A stretch of DNA of 64,000 bases from Lathyrus oleraceus (taxonomy: Eukaryota > Streptophyta > Magnoliopsida > Fabales > Fabaceae). The position numbers and the translations under genes were made by a program. Positions 23,831 through 34,306 of the stretch are shown here, piece after piece (the stretch's first letter is position 1; the number at the start of each line of letters is the position of its first letter). The DNA lies in the NCBI RefSeq assembly GCF_024323335.1, contig NC_066585.1, forward strand, positions 79,311,609 to 79,375,608, in the 5' to 3' direction. The notes below the pieces were generated by a model. That model had not been told where the DNA came from and searched no databases. It saw only the letters and a list, made by a program, of their open reading frames with translations.

Positions 23831-24730
23831 ATGTATCACCCAAACTTTCTCTACGATTATCACTCCCAGTATTTTGAGGAATCGCAAGATTCCTATAAAT
23901 CCAACCTGGAAATATTAATGGAGGATTTCATTGAGACGCAAACTCACTTAAGGATGGAATCTATGATGGAACGCTTTGTGGCTACACAAACTCTTCAGAA
24001 TGAAGAATTTAGGAAACAAAGTCTCTATACCAATGAAACCCTTACGCAACTGAACAATGTGGTCGAGTCCCTCGTCACTCACAACGAGACATTGGAGACT
24101 CAAATCTTCCTACTTGCGCAGACACCTCTAGGACCTTTCCCTGAGAAACATGCGGATATGGTAACAACCACCAGTGAAAGATTTATCGAAAATCCTAAGG
24201 ATAGTGACAATGAGGAGGGTTCAGGTGAGAAAAAAGTAGAGATTGAGAAAGTTCCACAAACACCACCCGAAAGGGAGGTTGTCAAAAAGGTAGAGAAGGA
24301 AGAGCTATGTGTTGTCCCTTCTCCCTATAAATCACCAATTCCTTTCCCGCGAAGGTCTGTGGAAGTTAAGGTAGACCCCAAATCCGAAAGAAATGAGGAG
24401 CTATCAGAAAATATCCACACCAATGCACCTTTATCTGTCACCCTGACCAAGAAGAGAAAATTTGAAGCCCATGAAATTAGGGAACTAATTAGTATAAAAA
24501 GGGGCAAACCAGACTTTGAGGTGGTGTTTTCAAAAATTGAACCTAAACCTGAAAAGCTAGCTCCCAGAATAGAGCCAGAACCACCACCACAAGTTCAGGA
24601 GGATAAACTACCTCGCAGAAGAAAAAGAAGAAAAAGTGACGGATATGAGAGATGGATTGATAAGTGGCCATGGAAATCAAGGATAATTAAAAGTTTGACC
24701 GAGGATTCATCCTCGAAAGAACCACCATGA
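23831..24730 (+). CDS. Athila-type first ORF, 299 codons, gag-like position
   Basis: The first ATG after the primer site (72 bases downstream) opens a 299-codon frame. Residues about 25-105 look coiled-coil forming (METM/ERFVATQTLQNEEF, LNNVVESLVTHNETLETQ). The middle is acidic and proline-rich, and the C-terminus is strongly basic (PRRRKRRK near residue 265), possibly nuclear or nucleic-acid binding. No zinc knuckle or protease is visible. Position suggests a remnant or replacement of gag after deletion of gag-pol: the sequence that follows carries the GCGCTTAGTGGGAGACAACC motif (about 24775) normally found downstream of Athila pol. I do not recognise a domain. Confidence 0.55.
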   Translation: MYHPNFLYDYHSQYFEESQDSYKSNLEILMEDFIETQTHLRMESMMERFVATQTLQNEEFRKQSLYTNETLTQLNNVVESLVTHNETLETQIFLLAQTPLGPFPEKHADMVTTTSERFIENPKDSDNEEGSGEKKVEIEKVPQTPPEREVVKKVEKEELCVVPSPYKSPIPFPRRSVEVKVDPKSERNEELSENIHTNAPLSVTLTKKRKFEAHEIRELISIKRGKPDFEVVFSKIEPKPEKLAPRIEPEPPPQVQEDKLPRRRKRRKSDGYERWIDKWPWKSRIIKSLTEDSSSKEPP

Positions 24731-25014
24731 GTACTTACACTCCTGAGTCGTCGAGCTTGCGACATTTAAACAAAGCGCTTAGTGGGAGACAACCCACAAA
24801 TTAATCTGTTATTTTATTATTCTATTATTATTATCATTTCTCTATTTTTCTCTTAATTATTCTTTTAATTTCTATTTAGTATTCATTATTGATTTATTCA
24901 AAAAGAAAAAAAAAATATATCTATATATAATAATAATAATTCTTTTCTTCTTTCGGCATTTGGCCAAATCCTGACTTAAACTCATGTTTCTTTTCTCTAG
25001 TTAACACTAACCAG
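24731..25014 (+). other. Post-pol linker with possible splice acceptor
   Basis: Contains AGCGCTTAGTGGGAGACAACC, a motif typical of the Athila region after pol, then an AT-rich stretch. A pyrimidine tract TTTCTTTTCTCTAG ends at 25000, 14 bases before the next ATG, and would work as a 3' splice site for expressing the downstream ORF. Confidence 0.5.
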
Positions 25015-26319
25015 ATGGGACATTTTGATCGTATGGGTATCAAGTTCAGAGGAATGGCTCAGAAACGAAAGTTTGAAGAACTAGCCGCTAGAGAGATGCT
25101 ACCTAGTTTATATGCTGATGATTGGGCTATGACTGCCCTTGGACTGAGACAGAGTGTCCTGTTTTTGCTGAATCAGATAGGATGGGAGACCTCCCCTATC
25201 CTGAGACATTTCACCACCTACCGGAGACTCACAATAGAATTCCTTAGTTCATTAATCTATCTACCTAGCCATAGAAAAGGAATTACCAGAGGTTTTATCC
25301 AGTTCAGAATGTTCAACATGGAGTACCAATTTAATATTAGAGACTTCACCAACCTTTTGGGTTTTCCTACCTCCTTTGATACATTCACTATAAGCCAGGA
25401 AGAACTTTTTGAATATAGAGAGCTTGAACACTTTTGGGGTAAGCTGACTGGAAATGATGAGCCCGAAGAACATGAGTTTCTCTCTGGAAACATACATAAC
25501 CCGGCTTTTCGCTATTTCCATAAGATCCTGACCCACACTTTATTTGGGAAGAAGCCAAATAGTACTTCAGTTTCACGTGATGAACTCTTCATCATATTTT
25601 GTGCTTCCCAGAACCGTCCAGTAAACGGTGCTACTTTTATGTTAGCTAATTTGGACCACCTTATCCAGGATGAGAGAGCACCCATTAGAATAGGCGGCCT
25701 GATAACTATGATAGGTAATGCTATTGGACTACGTCAGCCTATGCTTGACCTGAACCCTTTTTGTGGCATTACCACTATGAGTATACCTTTCCTCTTCAAC
25801 ACTATGTTTATAGCAAACATAGGGTCTGATGAGTTTGAGCTTGTTATTGATAACCAGGTTCTCTGCCTATTCACCCTGCCCGATCCTAGGACTAGTGTTC
25901 ATAACCAAAGGAACTGGCTCTATAACCTGAATGAAACCCCAACTCCTGCTGGATCCACTGAATCCATCCAGGATTATGAGATTTGTGATGACTATGAGCA
26001 CTATATTGACCATACCTCTCTTGCTGAATCTGACCCTCAGACTCCATCCGGCTACCATGATATTGATCCTCCTCCTCAGCCTGTCCTGACCGAAGAATCA
26101 GCCATGCCTGATCTCCGACATCATATGCCAGGAACAGATATTAAAACCGTCATTGAAGCCTTGATGTCAGAACAAAACGCCCTCAGGGAAGATTTCCACA
26201 GCTTGAGACTTGCAGTCCTAGAACACATGAGCAGCACGGCAAGTCAGTTACGTATGTTACGGCATCATGTTAACTCTTTTACTCCTCCGGCCAGAGATCC
26301 GAAGATAGATGGAATTTAG
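25015..26319 (+). CDS. Athila ORF1-family protein, 434 codons
   Basis: An uninterrupted 434-codon frame. Its pattern (LPSLYADDWAMTALGL, then YRRLTIEFLSSLIYLP, then GFIQFRMFNMEYQFNIRDF, then LLGFPTS, and IGGLITMIGNAIGLR) matches from memory the family annotated as ATHILA ORF-1 (Pfam PF03078), about 450 residues, of unknown function. The C-terminal 60 residues (MSEQNALREDFHSLRLAVLE) look coiled-coil. The start is the ATG just after the possible splice acceptor. A related but broken protein follows at 26967-28267. In Athila elements ORFs at this 3' location are sometimes called env-like, but no signal peptide or transmembrane segment is seen here. Confidence 0.75.
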   Translation: MGHFDRMGIKFRGMAQKRKFEELAAREMLPSLYADDWAMTALGLRQSVLFLLNQIGWETSPILRHFTTYRRLTIEFLSSLIYLPSHRKGITRGFIQFRMFNMEYQFNIRDFTNLLGFPTSFDTFTISQEELFEYRELEHFWGKLTGNDEPEEHEFLSGNIHNPAFRYFHKILTHTLFGKKPNSTSVSRDELFIIFCASQNRPVNGATFMLANLDHLIQDERAPIRIGGLITMIGNAIGLRQPMLDLNPFCGITTMSIPFLFNTMFIANIGSDEFELVIDNQVLCLFTLPDPRTSVHNQRNWLYNLNETPTPAGSTESIQDYEICDDYEHYIDHTSLAESDPQTPSGYHDIDPPPQPVLTEESAMPDLRHHMPGTDIKTVIEALMSEQNALREDFHSLRLAVLEHMSSTASQLRMLRHHVNSFTPPARDPKIDGI

Positions 26320-26966
26320 TTATTTCTTCATTCTAAGTTATTTAGTTTTAGGCTAGATTTTTTCATTAATGTTATTTGAATTCATGTTTATTTCTATTTC
26401 ATTTTATTATTTTCCCTTCCTGTAATACATTATGATCCTTTTTATTGAAGCTGTTTAGTTAATTTATTTTGCAATGCCTATTATGCTCTACGGTTATTAC
26501 TTATTATTATTATTATACAAAGCAAGTAAGCATGCATACTAAATTAAGCTACAGACTAAAACGTTCATAAGCAGAATAAAATATTTAATTACGCTACCAA
26601 GTGATTCTGTGAAGCGCTACTAAGCCTTTCCAAAAGGAAGTGTGACGAGCGTCACACCACCCGTGACGGGCGGCACATTTAGTGCCTGTTACGAGCGTCA
26701 CAGCCTTGTGACGAGCGTAACGCCTCTCAGATATGTGAACGTTAGGGAGCCGTTGGAGACGAACGTTACACCCCCCCACCTTTTTACATTCCCCATTCAT
26801 TTTTCATTTACCACAATTAATTACTTTTCAACCACTCTTTCTTTTCACCTCCCACATTTTACCTATAAATACCCTCCAAACTTCCTTCTTTCACCACAAA
26901 CAACTCTCTCATATCAAATATACACTTCTTTTCCTTTCCAAATCACTCATTCAAAAATCCATCACA
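26320..26966 (+). promoter_or_regulatory. Internal region with palindromes and a second TATA box
   Basis: AT-rich to 26630. Then TGTGACGAGCGTCACA (26640-26655), CCGTGACGGGCGGCAC (26660-26675), TTACGAGCGTCACAG and TGTGACGAGCGTAACG form a palindrome cluster like that of the LTR. A TATA-like ACCTATAAATACCC follows at about 26868, 100 bases before the ATG at 26967. This copies the layout of the LTR promoter inside the element. Function is inferred. Confidence 0.5.
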
Positions 26967-28267
26967 ATGGCGGGAAGTCAAAACTTCGGAAATATCATCT
27001 TCCGATCCGGAGATGACAACTATCAGCAAGAGCAATTCGAGCGCTTCCAACAGCGAGGCGTCGCTCCCACCAGGTACCCCGATTTAACTTGTTTACAACA
27101 ATTGGGCTTACTCCACGGTATCGAGTAGATGCTCCGTAGAGCCGATTTAACCTTCCTTTGCACCCATAACCAACCCACCTATCCTTCCCTAACCTTAGAA
27201 TTCCTAAGCTCTTACGACTACACCACTCCCGCCGGTGAAGGTGAATTCCTAACCGGTACAGCAACCTTCCGTATGTTTAACACCGAGTACTCTCTAACCC
27301 AACGCCAATTGAGTGCCATGCTACAATTTCCCACAGAAGGTCTGCTCCATGCCAGAATTCCCCCAACCTCAAACTGGAACACAGTTCTAGTTTTCGACCT
27401 TTTTAAGAAAATTTCCGGTATAAATACCAACAACTGGGAAGAACTCCTTCTCTCCCACATCCATAACCCACCATCCGTTATTTTCTCCGTATCCTGCAAA
27501 ACACACTCTTTGGAAGACCAAACAACAGTAAGGTCAACTCAAAAGAACTCTGTTTCCTCCAGTGCGTTTTCGAATCGGATACTACGGTAAACGCCGCCTC
27601 TTTTCTCCTTCATCATATCCGCACCTTATGTGCTAGAGGCCGGCAACCATTCATAATTGGCGGATTAATAACCTCCATAGCACTTGGCCTGAACCTAGGG
27701 GATAAACTCCAAACTTTAGAATCCCTTCCACCCCTGTCTATGGATATCGGCTATTGTCGCTCCAGCCGCCTGATTAAAAACAGAGTAGGCGGAGGCTATT
27801 ATCTGATGGTGAACAACCAAGCAGTCCCAAGTGTTGTGCTACCCAATACCACCCTAACCGATGTCACAAACCCGAACCGCCACCTCTACGATCTTAGCGC
27901 TCCTGAAACCACCGAGCCTTCACAAACAAACCAACAAACAGATGAGTTTGAAGAAATGGAACAAGGCGATCATCCGCCAGAACAACCGTCAGTCCCGCTC
28001 AACCCTTCCAGTAATGCAGCCGGCCCATCCTCCCAACGTCGTCGACGACGAAGGCCTGCGACCAACGATGACATTATGGATGCTATCGATGGAATGCAGG
28101 CACAGAATACAGAGATGATGCAGATGATGCGTCAAATGCAACAGCAACAGGATGCTCGGAATGCCATAACCGACCAGCGGTTTACTGAGTTGTTTAGCAG
28201 ATTCGACAGCTTAGACATACGTCAAAGATCACCAGGACCAAGAACCAGAGGTGGAAGGCAGCCTTAG
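26967..28267 (+). pseudogene. Second Athila ORF1-family gene, broken
   Basis: Begins MAGSQNFGNIIFRSGDDNYQ and runs to RYPDLTCLQQLGLLHGIE. It is interrupted by a TAG (27126-27128), continues open with LTLEFLSSYDYTTPAGEG and FRMFNTEYSLTQRQLSAML, and shifts frame near 27495. Beyond the shift it reads KHTLFGRPNNSKVNSKELCF, QPFIIGGLITSIALGL and a C-terminal coiled-coil with QRRRRRR. The block order equals that of the intact ORF at 25015-26319, but residues differ widely, so it is an old paralogue and not a recent duplicate. One stop and one frameshift make it a pseudogene. Confidence 0.75.
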
Positions 28268-29307
28268 TTGTATTTTTTTTTTTTTTTTCCTTTCCATTTT
28301 GTATTTCTTTCCCTTCAAACATCGAGGACTATGTTTAGTTCAAGTATGGGGGGGAAATTATTCTTTCCATTCCCATCTTTGTTTCAAGTTTGTACTCTCC
28401 CTTTTCATTGTTATTTCCTTATAAAAACAAAATTTTTTTTAAGTTAAGTCCTGAATGTGAAAAAGTTTCTATTATCTATTTCCCTCAACTTTCTTGAGCC
28501 ATAACAAAAATTTTAACACACCCAATAAGTATAAAGGTCGCCTACTTTATAAAATTTGAGTGAAATCAAAACAAAATCATTACCATAACAACGCTCTGAG
28601 AACCTCAATATGTTAGATCAGGATAAGTACCTATCATACCGATTCCTCGAACTTTTAGTTCTATGGTAACCCCAAGTAGTTTATACAGAAGTCAGCACCA
28701 TCTTAATAGCAAACTACGTGGAGAGCCGATGAATATAAGTGAATGATCCCCAAAGTAACCTAAGATAATTAAATTAGGTGACCCTTACCGGATCATTTAA
28801 TCTAAAGGTTGCAAATCATGCAAAAGCACAATACGAAAGATCCATTATGAATTGGTTCAGTAGGAATCTGGTACTGAACTTGGTAGGGCGGACTACGGTT
28901 CGATCCCCCGCAATTTGCAATGGACTGAATAATGAAGTTATCCGACTTATGTACCAGAACTTCTAGCTAAAAGCGGATCATAGACACTAACCGGTTACTC
29001 CACTATGTGCGCGAAAGGATAAAGGGCTTAATGTGATTTCGCTAGAATGAAAACGGGCAAAATAAGACTAAAGGAACCAGGATAGCTATCATAGGGTACT
29101 TGAACTGATTGGCATAAGGTAGGGTTATCTAAGTTGTAACGGTAGTTGTTGATGTCAAGATTTAACTCAAATCCTCCTAAACAAAAACCCATTGGCAACC
29201 TAGTACGAATTGATGTGTGCTTTAAAATTTCATCCGGCTAAAACTTTTAACAAGTTCTATACTGAATTTTGCTTGAGGACAAGCAAAGATTTAAGTATGG
29301 GGGAGTT
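28268..29307 (+). other. Athila-type 3' UTR and polypurine tracts
   Basis: Non-coding. It has a poly-T run at 28272-28288 and CATCGAGGACTATG with a purine tract AGTATGGGGGGGAAA (about 28343). Near the end CTTGAGGACAAGCAAAGATT leads into the final polypurine tract TATGGGGGAGTT (29296-29307). The two GAGGAC-plus-G-run signals suggest that an internal copy of the 3' end is embedded. Confidence 0.6.
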
Positions 29308-31092
29308 TGATAACACGAAATTATATCGCTTTTTAAGACTTAATTCAATTAAATTATTTTATCATTTACACTAATTTATCCCATTTTATCAGATATTATG
29401 CAGTATTTCTCTTCTATTTATATCAGGTACCCATTTTGAAGCAAAAGCGAAAAAGGGAAGAAAAGGAGGTGTAAAAAGCAACAAAAAGGAGAGAAAAGGA
29501 ACCAAAGGCCAAAGCCCAGCCCAAAGCGCACAAGTCACCAATGCTGTGCCTGTGACGGACGTCACAGGACGCGTGACGAGCGTCACGCGAAGGAGCCTTG
29601 TGACGGACGTCACACATAGCGTGACGAGCGTCACGCAACCCCACTACCTTTGTGGCGCAAGTATCGCCCTCAGAAGGACTTGAAGAATAACGTTAAGGAA
29701 TTGGTCTCCTATATGCACGCCGTGGATATAGCCACGCTGAAGAAGGAGAGAAACGGAATGCTGCTACCAAGGCCATTATAAATAGCCGTCTCACAAACCA
29801 AAAGTTACACAGTTTTTGCACGCTCAGTTTTGCGGAAGCTCTGCCAAATTTATTTTTTTTCACGCCTTTGCTTATTTTTCTTCCTTTCCAGCATCGTCCA
29901 TTTTATTTATTTTATTTTGCAAGCTTTGTTTTCTTTTTCCCTTGCAATTTATTTTCCCCCGTTCTTAGCTTTTAGATATTTTTCGCGTAGTAGTTTCTAC
30001 ACCGGAAACTACTGTGCAACTTTATACCGGATTTAACCTTACGTTATATTCGAGTTTTTTTATTTCCTTGATTTAATTTACTGTTTAATTGAAGAATCGA
30101 AGAACAAATCCTACCGGCTTGTGGTGGAGTGTTCAAGACCATTGTATTACGCATTCAGGTTCTTTAATTGTTATTTAATTTTTATGCTTTATTCTATTGT
30201 TTATTTGCATTGCCTGCCTGAAATGAGTCTGTGTATGCATGATATTAATTATTATTTAGTAAGCATGTCTGGCTAATTTGCCTAGGTATCGGTATGTAAA
30301 GTAAGCAGAAAGAGGGATCAAAACTAAGTCGGTCTATTCAAACTTAAAATTAGAATCAATCTTTTTACGGTCTTAACTTACAGGTTTAATAACAAGATTT
30401 TTTACAAAGGTAAAAGACATAAAGAAGTTGAAACCAACAGAGCGAGAGTTTGAGGTTTTAACTGGACAGTGTAAGTTAGTCATTAAATCTATCTCAGGGC
30501 GAGAGCAAGTTTTAGAATTAATTAAATTCTGACCTTTTTCCAAAAAGTATTTTTAAAGGTTGAATGTGAGGACGAGAGTTAAGCATTTAGATTTAATTGT
30601 ATAACCTAAGTCAACAGAGCGAAAGTTTGAGATAAGGGTGTTTAAAACGGTCAGTATTTTCTTAAAAAGAGTTTCTGCAACTTTATTGTTTTCAAAATAT
30701 GATTTTTGACTTAATTATAAGTGACAGCAACATTAACATAAGATCATGGTTTCTTCAACAGAGCGAGAGTTTGAGATAAAACCTTTAACCAATAAAGTTA
30801 GTCGAAACGATTTATTTTAAAACCGAGAGACCGACAAGGAATTGATTCCCTAGTTTTGACGAACCACATACCGATATCCGTTTTATTAATATTTAATCTA
30901 GATATTAGTTTAGCTCTTAGCTCCCTTTTCCCCAAACAATCAAACATTTTCACCTTAGATTTACGTAGTAACCTTAGATAACGGTACATCGATTCATAAG
31001 TCCCTGTGGGATCGATATCTTTTAAAACTACGCGATAGAACTGTGCACTTGCAGTTTGTATCCCATTCTCGACTCGCACAGTCGAGCGATCA
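29308..31092 (+). mobile_element. Right LTR of Athila-type element
   Basis: Same start, end and length (1785 bp) as 21951-23735. The only difference I found by eye is one T for A corresponding to 22499. Confidence 0.95.
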
Positions 31093-31097
31093 ATAAC

Positions 31098-34000
31098 CTG
31101 ATTGCTATACCATTTAAGAGGATTGGAACCATGAATCATGTTATTCAAACACCACGTTTCAGAAGTGGCAGTTCTTTCGAGGAGTGAGAATATGAAGATT
31201 CATAGGTTAGTTGAGGTAGTATGCTCTAGCAATGCATATTTACCATTGACTGGTGTTGTCTTGTATCACTAGTACTTATGGTCAGCTGGAGTCTGATTGG
31301 TGTGATTGGAGTATGTATAGGTATAACTCATAGAGTTAGTTGCCACTGGTGGGGATGGTGTATGTCAAGTTGAGACATTTATATACAATGCAAGGTTATT
31401 GGTGTGGAGTTTCCATGATTGTTAAGTTGAGGGGGAGTTTTGGTTAACCTCCTCAAGTCTGGTGGCCTAGGGTCTGGTTGACTGTTGAACTGTGTCACAT
31501 GGGTTCTGGTGGTTGTGTGACACATTTGCAAGGAAGAATTCATCTCTCTCATTCCTAAGGGTGAATTTAATCTGGGAAGACTTTCAAAAATTGTCTAGGT
31601 GCTTGCAAGCAGAAGATGTTGACACAAGAAGAGTACTTTCAAAGTATTCTTATGGTGGAAGTATCTGAAAGGATAATTGGGAAAGGATTTAAGATCAATG
31701 TCCACTTGTGCCAAGTACAAGTGTTTAATTGATTATCCTTGGAGCTCAAGATAACTGATGTTCTCGAAGATGTTGGAACATCACTTTTTCAAGACCCTGT
31801 GCAGAATCACAGAAAGGATAGTACATTGGCTTATGATCTATCTCTTTGGTGGCAGCAAAAGCATATGATCTCTGAAAAGGTTTCCTGGCAAGAAACATGT
31901 TCAGCCTTGGTATGTACAAGAAGAAGAAGACATCATAGTCTTGATGGTGGTTACTTGGATCAGTTTATTTCTGATCTAGGTAAGGAAGTGCATTAGCTTA
32001 TGCACACTGTGAAGTCAAGAACAAGTGGCAGCAGTCTTGACATCATGGAAACAGCCTTGCTTTAGGAAGAGGAATCCTTGGCATAGCTGAAGGGATAGTT
32101 TCTAACTGTTCCTTCTGAAGACTCATACATCAAAATGTCTGATGTCTTTGGAGAAGAAGCAGGGATTCATCAAGGTGTGAGCTTGGATGACTTAACTGCA
32201 AACCTGCAGGATGGAGGTTGTTTATTCAAACTTGGTTCCACAATCAAGTCTATGAGAACATTGAACTCTTGTTCTGTGAAGGGAGGAAGTTCTTTCAAGT
32301 GGCAGAAGAAGGAGCTGAATTCAACAGCTAGATGTCAAAACACAATGTTGTGACATTTGGTTCAACATCAGATTCTTAGTTGGTGAAGTGGCACATCAAC
32401 TTGAGATAGAAAGGTCTATAGGGTTGTAGATTGGATACTTCAAAAAGCTTGAAGTTCAAGTCTCACTTGGAAGGTCAGAATATCTTTGGGAGAAGTCTGA
32501 TAAACTTGGGGAGGTCAAAAAGCAGCATTTGACCTTTTCATATGAGGATTCATGAAGGAGGTAATCAACCAGTGGCAATTGGTCTACCTCAGAAGTGAGT
32601 TCGAAGAATCAAGATAATCAACATATGGCAGCTGATTATTCTTGAGGTAAGTCTGAGACAAATTACTTTTGAGCAGAAAAGTATTAAGTTGAAGACAAAA
32701 GGAGGTGTTTTCTATTCATCCCTTGGAGCTTGTGGTAGGAGTTCTGAGCTATCTATGGAAGATTATCTCTTGTAATGGGATGAAAATGTATAAGTCCCAA
32801 TGTAGGTCTGGGTTCTTCTTGATCAACCCGGTGACTCAGTGACATCTGAAGACTATCAGATGTTGTGCCTTGTATTGGTGTGAAGGATATCCCAGCTGAT
32901 GTTAGAACATCTTGTGAAGGGGTCTTCTGTTCTGGTTAGAAGAGAGATTGACACAGAGTATGAATGTGTTCAGCTAAGAGGGTTGAACAGAGGGTGTGCT
33001 CTTGAAGACATGAAGATGCGTCTTATGTTTTCCATTCATCAAGTGGTCTGGATTCTCTTTGAATCAGGAAGTATGTGAAGGTCCAACTTTGGGATGTTGG
33101 ATATGCCCATGTGTGATCTCCAAGCTTCAAGAGGAGAATGGGTTGTTCATGACAAGGGGAGTTCTGTCCGTGTGCTGCAAGAAATCATCAAGCTTGTGGT
33201 CTACGTATTCTCAGATAACTAGACATGGCACCTTGTCAGTTATCAGGATGCTGTGATGTATGTCAAGGCTGAGTGAGCAGAAGAATGTCTGACCGGATGT
33301 CATGAAATTGCCCTGGACAATGCTATAAATTCCTTCTGAGACTTAAAGTCATTAGGAATTATAAGGGTGTTGTGTCAAATTCTGATAAATCAGAATAAGC
33401 CTGATGGCTACAGCTGTGTGGTTCAGGGGGAGTAACCATCTGCTGAAGGGTGGGAATTTGACTGTAGCAGTGCCAGATGTCAAGTCTCTACTGGAGGTAT
33501 GACAGGAACCTTGGGAAATGTTGAATACTAGCAGAATGCAGGAAAAAGCCGCGTGAAATGTTAAGACATCGCGTGCAACGTGTCTGACTGCATATATGGA
33601 ATAGTCTCCATGCACTGGAACGACTGTTTTGGAAAAGAAACAGTCAAGAGCTATAAAAGGTATTCAAAGATAATCTGAGATTTTGTTGGTGATTCTCTGA
33701 CTGTTTCTCAGCAAAAATAAATGCATCTTGACCAAGCATTTATTTCTACCGGAAATTCCTAAGCACGGGCTGGACTATTTAAAGGATGCACTAGCCCTCT
33801 TCCTCTCACAAGAAAAACACTCCATTCTCAGAATCATGGGGTATGTTAAGGTTTGGGTAAGCTGCGCCTGGATCTGGTTTTGTGAAGGGTGCCTTTACAA
33901 ATGTTTAGTTAAAAAGGGGGAGAGAAATATAGTCCTGGGGTTGAGAATGTACCAGAAGCAAGCCAACTGTGGATGTGGCAGCAAACAGAAGTTGGCATCA

Positions 34001-34291
34001 GGCACAAAATCCACCAACTGGGTTTACCACTTGTGTCTTGTGATCTGAGTTAAGAAGACAGTTGTGCCTTGTGATCTGAGTTACATTGTCTATGTACTCA
34101 GCATTACATATTCTTCAGGAAGCTCTCCGGTTGAGGGGAAGGGTTCTGGTACAACTGAGTCTTGTCCCTCTTCTTCCCCATGTACACCAACTTTGGTGTT
34201 TGTGGTGGTGGAGCCAATGACAGAGATGAAGAGCATTCCCAAATTGGGATGTTTTGTCCAGTGTATTGTTTATTTGTTTTAGCTAAAATTT
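31098..34291 (+). other. Copia-type internal region, right part
   Basis: Continues the copia-type element after the Athila insertion. Open frames are all short (largest 106 codons, 33728-34048), and no retroviral domain is recognisable. A TATA-like GAGCTATAAAAGGTA at about 33648 and TATTTAAAGGATGC at 33776 could belong to an internal promoter. Nothing else can be supported. Confidence 0.55.
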
Positions 34292-34306
34292 GCCAAAGGG
34301 GGAGAT
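34292..34306 (+). other. Polypurine tract of copia-type element
   Basis: GCCAAAGGGGGAGAT immediately before the LTR start TGTTAATTCC. Confidence 0.9.

Larger units (their letters stand above)
21951..31092 (+). mobile_element. Athila-type element without pol
   Basis: LTRs at 21951-23735 and 29308-31092 are both 1785 bp and by eye differ at a single base (A/T at 22499). The target-site duplication ATAAC is at 21946-21950 and 31093-31097. The tRNA-Asp-type primer site TGGCGCCGTTGCCGGGGA is at 23742-23759, and the polypurine tract TATGGGGGAGTT is at 29296-29307. Inside are one 299-codon ORF, one intact ORF of Athila ORF1 type (434 codons) and a second, broken relative of it. No protease, RT, RNase H or integrase motif is present, so it must rely on enzymes supplied in trans. 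Near-identical LTRs mark it as the youngest insertion here. Confidence 0.9.

Noticed and set aside
28897..28907. tRNA-like B box GGTTCGATCCC
   Set aside because: No cloverleaf could be drawn. It is in the Athila-type 3' UTR.
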